Of a DNA stretch of 64,000 bases, positions 60,019 through 64,000 are shown piece after piece. Within the stretch, counting starts at the first letter, position 1; every line of letters starts with the position of its first letter. Made by a program: the position numbers and the translations under genes. Source of the stretch: CAIWAH01 sp964602595 (GTDB lineage Bacteria; Verrucomicrobiota; Verrucomicrobiia; Limisphaerales; UBA9464); NCBI GenBank assembly GCA_964602595.1, contig CAZRRO010000012.1:124001-188000 (forward strand). The letters run 5' to 3'. The notes beneath the pieces were generated by a model that ran no database searches, was not told where the DNA came from, and was given only the letters and a program-made list of their open reading frames with translations.

Positions 60019-60407
60019 GGCAGAGGAGAAAAGGGGGCGGCCGGGACGGAAATCGCTTGAAGAGCGGCCTCCGCCGGCAGGGCGGCGGTGAGCTGTTCGA
60101 GTTGCTGTTTGGGCACGAAGGCGCGGGCGCCGAGGCGCGCGGCCATTTCCCGGAAACCGGCCCCGGCGTGCTGCGACACAAAGACGATCCAGGCCGCGGG
60201 GTCGAGTTCGCGCAGTCGGGCGGCGGCGGTGAAGCCGTCCATCACCGGCATCTCGACGTCCATGAGGACGCAGTCGGGACGGAGCCCCGGATACGCGGTG
60301 ACCGCGGCGGCGCCATCGCCGCATTCGGCGAATTCCCAGGCGTCCGGGAGGCAACTCCCAAGCAGCCGGCGCATCGCCGCATGGTCATCCACGATCAGGG
60401 CCTTCAT
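60015..60407 (-). CDS. Stand-alone response-regulator receiver
   Basis: A 130-residue CheY-like receiver with the acidic pair Asp7-Asp8 (VDDH), phospho-acceptor Asp50 (VLMDVEMP), the switch Ser (FVSQHAG, about residue 78) and Lys100 (FVPKQQ). There is no output domain, so it acts through a partner. Its stop overlaps the start of the giant secreted protein, so the two are translated together. No kinase lies beside it except the one at 51028-54498, which has its own regulator. Confidence 0.9.
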   Translation of the reverse strand: MKALIVDDHAAMRRLLGSCLPDAWEFAECGDGAAAVTAYPGLRPDCVLMDVEMPVMDGFTAAARLRELDPAAWIVFVSQHAGAGFREMAARLGARAFVPKQQLEQLTAALPAEAALQAISVPAAPFSPLP

Positions 60408-60687
60408 CTCGTTCAGGCGACACGGTAGCCCGCGGCGGCGGTATCCGGGGAAGCCCGGGACCTACTCAATTTTGAGTGAGTAGAAACACTCAGGCCGGGC
60501 GGTGCGGCCGGAGCGTGGAGGCCCGCCCCGGTGGGGATTGCCTGCCCGCCTGGGAAGGCGACAGCACTGGGACCGGGAGGGCGAACCGAATGGTTCGTGC
60601 GCCACTCCGTCGTTTCCCCTGCGCCGGCCGCCGGGATGGTCAGGCTGACGTGGCCGACCGGGCCCCGGGCAACGGCATCGTTCCAGC
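60408..60687. other. Gap with a palindrome upstream of the receiver gene
   Basis: A 280-base non-coding stretch between the receiver gene and the symporter, both on the minus strand. The palindrome at 60462-60483 is its only clear structure; the rest is high-GC and I see nothing else in it. Confidence 0.5.
60462..60483. promoter_or_regulatory. AT-rich palindrome, possible operator
   Basis: CTACTCA and TGAGTAG are inverted over 22 bases, with a nested ACTCAATTTTGAGT at 60464-60477. It lies 55-75 bases upstream of the receiver start in an otherwise GC-rich gap, where a promoter is expected. No protein is identified for it; it could equally be an mRNA hairpin. Confidence 0.35.
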
Positions 60688-63450
60688 TCAATGCCCGTGG
60701 GCCTCGTGTTCCTTGATGTATTCCTGCTTGAGGCCGAGTTTTTCCGGGGCATGCAGGACGAGCATCTTCATGCGCACGTCGGCGGGCACGGTGGCGCGGG
60801 TGAGCTTGGAGACGGCGACCATCAGGCCGATGGCCAGCGGCACGGTCCAGATGGCGGGTTGCTCACACAGGATGCGGAGCAGGGGATGGGCGGCCCAGAA
60901 GTCGCTGAGGGCGATCCACTTCAGGTCGCTGAAGTTCGTGAGCGTCACCGCGGCGAGGGCGCACACGCCGCCGGTCAACATGCCGGCCGCGGCGCCGCGC
61001 ATGGTCATGCCGCGCCACCACACGCTCATGAAGAGCAGCGGAAAGTAGCTCGCGGCGGCGATGGCGAAGGCCTGGCCGACCATGAAGTTGATCTGGAGCG
61101 GTTCGACGAAGCTGCCCAGCACGACCGCCACGGTGCCGACGGCGACGGCGCAGAACTTGAACATGCGCATCCGCTCGGCGGGCGTGGAGTTGGGCCGCAG
61201 CATCCGCCCGTAAACGTCGTGGGCCAGCGCGCCGGTCATGGACACCAGCAGGCCGCTGAAGGTGCTCATGAACGCCGCGAACGCCCCGGCGCAGGTGATG
61301 CCGCTGAGAATCGAGCCCCAAGGGATTTGCGATTTGCGATTTGCGATTTGCGATTTCTGAGAGGCGGGCTCTGCCCCAGTGGATGACTGAACAGATCCGG
61401 TCACACCCGTCTTCCCCTCTTCCTGCTTTCCTATTTTCCAAATTCCTCCGTCTTTTGAGTCCAACACCTTGGGTAGCTCCAGCACCACCTTGTCCGTGCC
61501 CTTCGCGCCGGTGCCTTCGTAGAGCGAGGGCATGAGGTTGCGGCCCATGACGCCGAAGACGGGCGGGAACACGTAGAAGATGCCGATCAGGATCATCACC
61601 CACATGGTGGTGCGCTTGGCGGCGACGCCGTCGGGGTTGGTGTAGAAGCGCACGAGGATGTGCGGCAACCCCGCCGTGCCGCAGACCAGCGCGATGATGA
61701 GCGAGTAGGTGTAGAGCAGCGCGTAGGGTTTCGCCTGTTCGGAATCCAGCTTCGCCGCCTTGGCGGCTTTGGTGGTCAGCGGGCCGAAGGGGTTCAACCA
61801 AGTCTCGTCCTTCGGAGCCTTGGCTGGAAGCGGGAGCCGGGATTGCACACTTGGGGCGGTGGCCAAGGTGGCTGCCATCGCGGGTGGCATGGCCAAGATT
61901 TGAGATCCGGCTGGCTGGAGAAACACTCCGTGGTTGGTCAGGAAGCTGGTGTATTGGCTGACGACTCCGGACCAGTTTGTCTCCCGGATCGTCATGGGTC
62001 CCAGCATGCGGGGAAGCTCCAGATTGGTGTGGGCGACGACCGTTTTACCGCTGAACCGCGCATACTCGATCAGCACGGAAGCGAGTTTGGCGTCGCTTAC
62101 CATGTAGTAGGGCACGCCGTTGCCGAACAGGGCCTTGGCACGGTCCTCCAGACGGTCTGTCAGCGAAGGCGCCTCGAAGCGGACCCAGCCATTCACGGAT
62201 TCCACCGTCATCCGGGTGCTGAGGCTGATCAGGTTCGTGGTCAGCGGGCCGGAGGAGTTGCGCCAGGTCGCATCGGCGGGGAGTTTGGCCGTCTCAGCGG
62301 CGTTCGCGGCGAGACGGTCGCTGATCTTCATGTTGTAGTCGGCCAGACGGTCCAAGGGCAGCCAACGCACTAGGTCCTGCTCATGCACAATGGCCACCCG
62401 GTTGGTGGCAATCTGGGATTCCCCGTTCACGATGAGCGGCTTGCCGTTGGTGCGAACCCAACTCAGGGCGCCTGTGCGTTGCAAAGTGTCCTCAGTCAGG
62501 GCGGCATACTGGTCAGCTTTCAGTGTGGTGGCATGACTGATCCAGACGGTGCTGTTCGTGAGTTCCGAACTGATCAGGAGGCGCTTGCCCGTCAGCGCGA
62601 CGTAGTTGCTCGCCAAGTGACAGATATTCCACGGCTGGTTCGTGATGGGGCCGAAGGACAATTCCCGGTAGGCGGACAGCTTCAGCGGTCCCACCTGATT
62701 GCCGACCCGGAACGCAGCCGGAATGTCTGTGGCGGGGCCGGGCTCAAACCATGCGAAGGCGGGTGTGATCGGAGCACCCTGGGCGGGCCCGTTCCCGCCA
62801 TCGCCGTTCACGCCGACCTGTTTTCCGTAGCCCCCATACACGCTCATCAGCACGAAGATGGGCACGGAGATGGCGAACATCTTCGCCCAATACTGGAAGG
62901 CCTGCACCAGCGTGATGCCCTTCATGCCGCCCAGCGCGACGTTCAGCGTGATGACCGCCCCGACCAGCACCACGCCCACCCAATACGGCAGGCCGGGGAA
63001 GATGTAGGCCAGGGTCGTGCCCGCGCCCTTCATCTGCGGCATGGTGTAGAAGAAGCCGATGAACAGGACGAAGATCACCGCGATCTTGCGGAACAGCGGC
63101 GAGTCGTAACGGCCCTCGGCGAAGTCGGGGATCGTGTAGGCGCCGAAGCGGCGAAGCGGTCCGGCGATGAACAGCAGCAGGAACAGGTAGCCGCAGGCGT
63201 AACAGACGGGATACCACAGCGCGTCATAGCCGCTGGACATGACCATGCCGGCCACGCCCATGAACGAGGCGGCGGACAGGTATTCGCCGGAGATGGCCGA
63301 GGCGTTCCAGCCAACCGAGACGCTGCGCCCGGCGACGAAGAAGTCGGACGCGGATTTGGAAGTCTTGGCCGAGCGGAAGCCCATCCAGATCGTGACCGCG
63401 ACGGTGACGAGCGAGAAGGCGAGGATCCAAGGGTCGAAGGCGGCGAGCAT
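60688..63450 (-). CDS. actP: Acetate-permease-like sodium:solute symporter with large insertion
   Basis: A 920-residue symporter of the SSS family. The start (WILAFSLVTVAVTIWMGF, SASDFFVAGRSVS, SGEYLSAASFMGVAG) and the later GTAGLPHILVRFYT and FAIAAASYFPLLFMSVWWRGMT segments match ActP acetate permeases of about 550 residues. Between about residues 210 and 595 lies an extra polar domain of some 330 residues, and residues about 670-710 are a repeat-derived loop. The ATG at MLAAFDPW is chosen over a TTG three codons earlier. Acetate or another small carboxylate is the likely substrate; the added domain makes this uncertain. Confidence 0.82.
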   Translation of the reverse strand: MLAAFDPWILAFSLVTVAVTIWMGFRSAKTSKSASDFFVAGRSVSVGWNASAISGEYLSAASFMGVAGMVMSSGYDALWYPVCYACGYLFLLLFIAGPLRRFGAYTIPDFAEGRYDSPLFRKIAVIFVLFIGFFYTMPQMKGAGTTLAYIFPGLPYWVGVVLVGAVITLNVALGGMKGITLVQAFQYWAKMFAISVPIFVLMSVYGGYGKQVGVNGDGGNGPAQGAPITPAFAWFEPGPATDIPAAFRVGNQVGPLKLSAYRELSFGPITNQPWNICHLASNYVALTGKRLLISSELTNSTVWISHATTLKADQYAALTEDTLQRTGALSWVRTNGKPLIVNGESQIATNRVAIVHEQDLVRWLPLDRLADYNMKISDRLAANAAETAKLPADATWRNSSGPLTTNLISLSTRMTVESVNGWVRFEAPSLTDRLEDRAKALFGNGVPYYMVSDAKLASVLIEYARFSGKTVVAHTNLELPRMLGPMTIRETNWSGVVSQYTSFLTNHGVFLQPAGSQILAMPPAMAATLATAPSVQSRLPLPAKAPKDETWLNPFGPLTTKAAKAAKLDSEQAKPYALLYTYSLIIALVCGTAGLPHILVRFYTNPDGVAAKRTTMWVMILIGIFYVFPPVFGVMGRNLMPSLYEGTGAKGTDKVVLELPKVLDSKDGGIWKIGKQEEGKTGVTGSVQSSTGAEPASQKSQIANRKSQIPWGSILSGITCAGAFAAFMSTFSGLLVSMTGALAHDVYGRMLRPNSTPAERMRMFKFCAVAVGTVAVVLGSFVEPLQINFMVGQAFAIAAASYFPLLFMSVWWRGMTMRGAAAGMLTGGVCALAAVTLTNFSDLKWIALSDFWAAHPLLRILCEQPAIWTVPLAIGLMVAVSKLTRATVPADVRMKMLVLHAPEKLGLKQEYIKEHEAHGH
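61324..61358. repeat. Tandem GATTTGC repeat in the symporter gene
   Basis: Four perfect 7-base units followed by a fifth imperfect one, translated on the minus strand as a KSQIANRKSQIP-type segment in a cytoplasmic or periplasmic loop. Seven is not a multiple of three, so the number of units decides the frame; here the gene is open. Confidence 0.85.
61411..61446. repeat. Purine-rich repeat inside the symporter gene
   Basis: On the minus strand it reads TTTGGAAAATAGGAAAGCAG followed by GAAGAGGGGAAG, closely similar to the intergenic purine tracts at 63463-63490 and 63917-63939. It is translated as GGIWKIGKQEEGKTG. Confidence 0.65.
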
Positions 63451-63462
63451 GGGATTCAATTT

Positions 63463-63490
63463 GGAAGGCAGGAAAACAGGAAAGGGCGAA
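63463..63490. repeat. Purine-rich intergenic repeat, copy 1
   Basis: Contains GAAGGCAGGAAAACAGGAAA, which is repeated exactly in copy 2 at 63917-63939. It lies between the GxxExxY stop and the symporter start, in the leader of the symporter. Confidence 0.8.
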
Positions 63491-63492
63491 GA

Positions 63493-63903
63493 CTAAGATT
63501 CCATTGTGCCAGAGGTGCTGGAATCAGGACCGAAGCGTTCACGGCCCACGCGCTTCACGGTCAGGGGCATGGAGTTGAAGTTGATCAGCAGGCCGGCGTC
63601 GAGGTTCAGGGCCTTGAGGTAGGAGCGGACGGTGGCGAAAAAGATCGGGTCCAGGTCGGTGACGGCCTTCAGCTCAACTACCACGAGTCCTTCCACCAGC
63701 AGATCCAGCCGGTGTTCACCAATGGGGCGTTGCCGGTAGGTGAGCGGAACGGGCTTTTGGCGCTCGTAGCGCAGACCGCAGAACTCCAATTCCACGCACA
63801 TGGCCTGCTCGTAAAGCGGTTCGAGAAAACCCGGCCCCAGCTCACGGTGGACGGCAATCGCAGCAGCGATGATCCGGCCGGTGAGTTGCTCGTGGGGAAG
63901 CAT
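63493..63903 (-). CDS. GxxExxY protein
   Basis: A 136-residue soluble protein with the family signature GPGFLEPLYEQAM near residue 24 and the usual later blocks LDLLVEGLVVVELKAV and YLKALNLDAGLLINF. The core resembles a PD-(D/E)xK nuclease fold (D...E-x-K in LDLLVEGLVVVELKAV). The family is found in many copies in Bacteroidota, Planctomycetota and Verrucomicrobiota, and its function is not established. It lies between two copies of a purine-rich repeat, as members of this family often do near repeats. Confidence 0.92.
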   Translation of the reverse strand: MLPHEQLTGRIIAAAIAVHRELGPGFLEPLYEQAMCVELEFCGLRYERQKPVPLTYRQRPIGEHRLDLLVEGLVVVELKAVTDLDPIFFATVRSYLKALNLDAGLLINFNSMPLTVKRVGRERFGPDSSTSGTMES

Positions 63904-63916
63904 GGCGCGGAAAATC

Positions 63917-63939
63917 AGAAGGCAGGAAAACAGGAAAGG
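63917..63939. repeat. Purine-rich intergenic repeat, copy 2
   Basis: Contains GAAGGCAGGAAAACAGGAAA, identical to copy 1. With the inverted copy at 63973-63995 it forms a long inverted pair, 33 bases apart, upstream of the GxxExxY gene. Confidence 0.8.
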
Positions 63940-63972
63940 AGGCGGACGAGGCGAAAAGCAATCATGGTAATT

Positions 63973-63995
63973 CCTTCCTGCTTTCCTGCCTTCCA
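63973..63995. repeat. Purine-rich repeat, inverted copy 3
   Basis: TTCCTTCCTGCTTTCCTGCC and the next bases read, on the minus strand, GGAAGGCAGGAAAGCAGGAA, a variant of copies 1 and 2 in the opposite direction. The window ends five bases later, so the gene it precedes is not visible. Confidence 0.75.
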
Positions 63996-64000
63996 GATTC

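Overview
The window is high-GC bacterial chromosome, most likely from the phylum Verrucomicrobiota. This is inferred from gene content: two PVC-type heme-binding proteins (N-terminal propeller, HEAT-like middle, C-terminal CxxCH), an exosortase with a PEP-CTERM-like protein, a lamin-tail/CotH secreted protein, a Reg_prop/Y_Y_Y histidine kinase, a GxxExxY protein, and very long secreted repeat proteins. No rRNA, tRNA, phage, transposase or CRISPR was seen. The left and right edges cut through intergenic or partial sequence.

Layout. 1-5649: the tail of an excisionase-type DNA-binding protein, then on the minus strand a xylose-type ABC importer (xylF, xylG, xylH) with a double-CxxC protein inserted between xylF and xylG. 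5785-12085: two TPR proteins meeting tail to tail, lysA, and a small exported frame without a visible start codon. 12199-13911: an MFS transporter with a coiled-coil insert. 13983-24788: a glutamate synthase cluster with two complete large-subunit genes on either side of one small-subunit gene. 24949-26489: a Ppx/GppA-type phosphatase whose HD domain is a separate, overlapping gene. 26580-38882: secreted LTD/CotH protein, TPR protein, exosortase, PVC-type cytochrome-like protein, and two hypothetical proteins. 39243-42067 (plus strand): an HTTM-like membrane protein with a partner, a divergent PanB-like protein and two small proteins. 42083-50282: a second PVC-type protein carrying several in-frame repeats, an NfeD-like protein, leuA with a leucine attenuator, and a low-molecular-weight phosphatase overlapping gltX. 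50399-60407: response regulator plus hybrid propeller histidine kinase, a PEP-CTERM-like protein, and a 1558-residue secreted protein translationally coupled to a stand-alone receiver. 60688-63903: an acetate-permease-like symporter with a very large insertion, and a GxxExxY protein.

How the genes fit together. Amino-acid nitrogen metabolism is well represented: glutamate synthase, glutamyl-tRNA synthetase, 2-isopropylmalate synthase and diaminopimelate decarboxylase. leuA has a complete classical attenuator: a leader peptide with seven leucines, an antiterminator and a terminator. The exosortase and the PEP-CTERM-like protein are a plausible enzyme and substrate, but they lie 20 kb apart.

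The most unusual theme is dispersed, intergenic-type repeats found inside genes without breaking the frame. Three copies of a roughly 200-bp element with long inverted ends occur, one intergenic and two inside one PVC-type gene. That gene also holds two other kinds of repeat. xylG and the symporter hold further ones, always in linkers or loops. Start codons were chosen by homology, gene overlap and ribosome-binding sites where visible; clear Shine-Dalgarno sites are scarce here.
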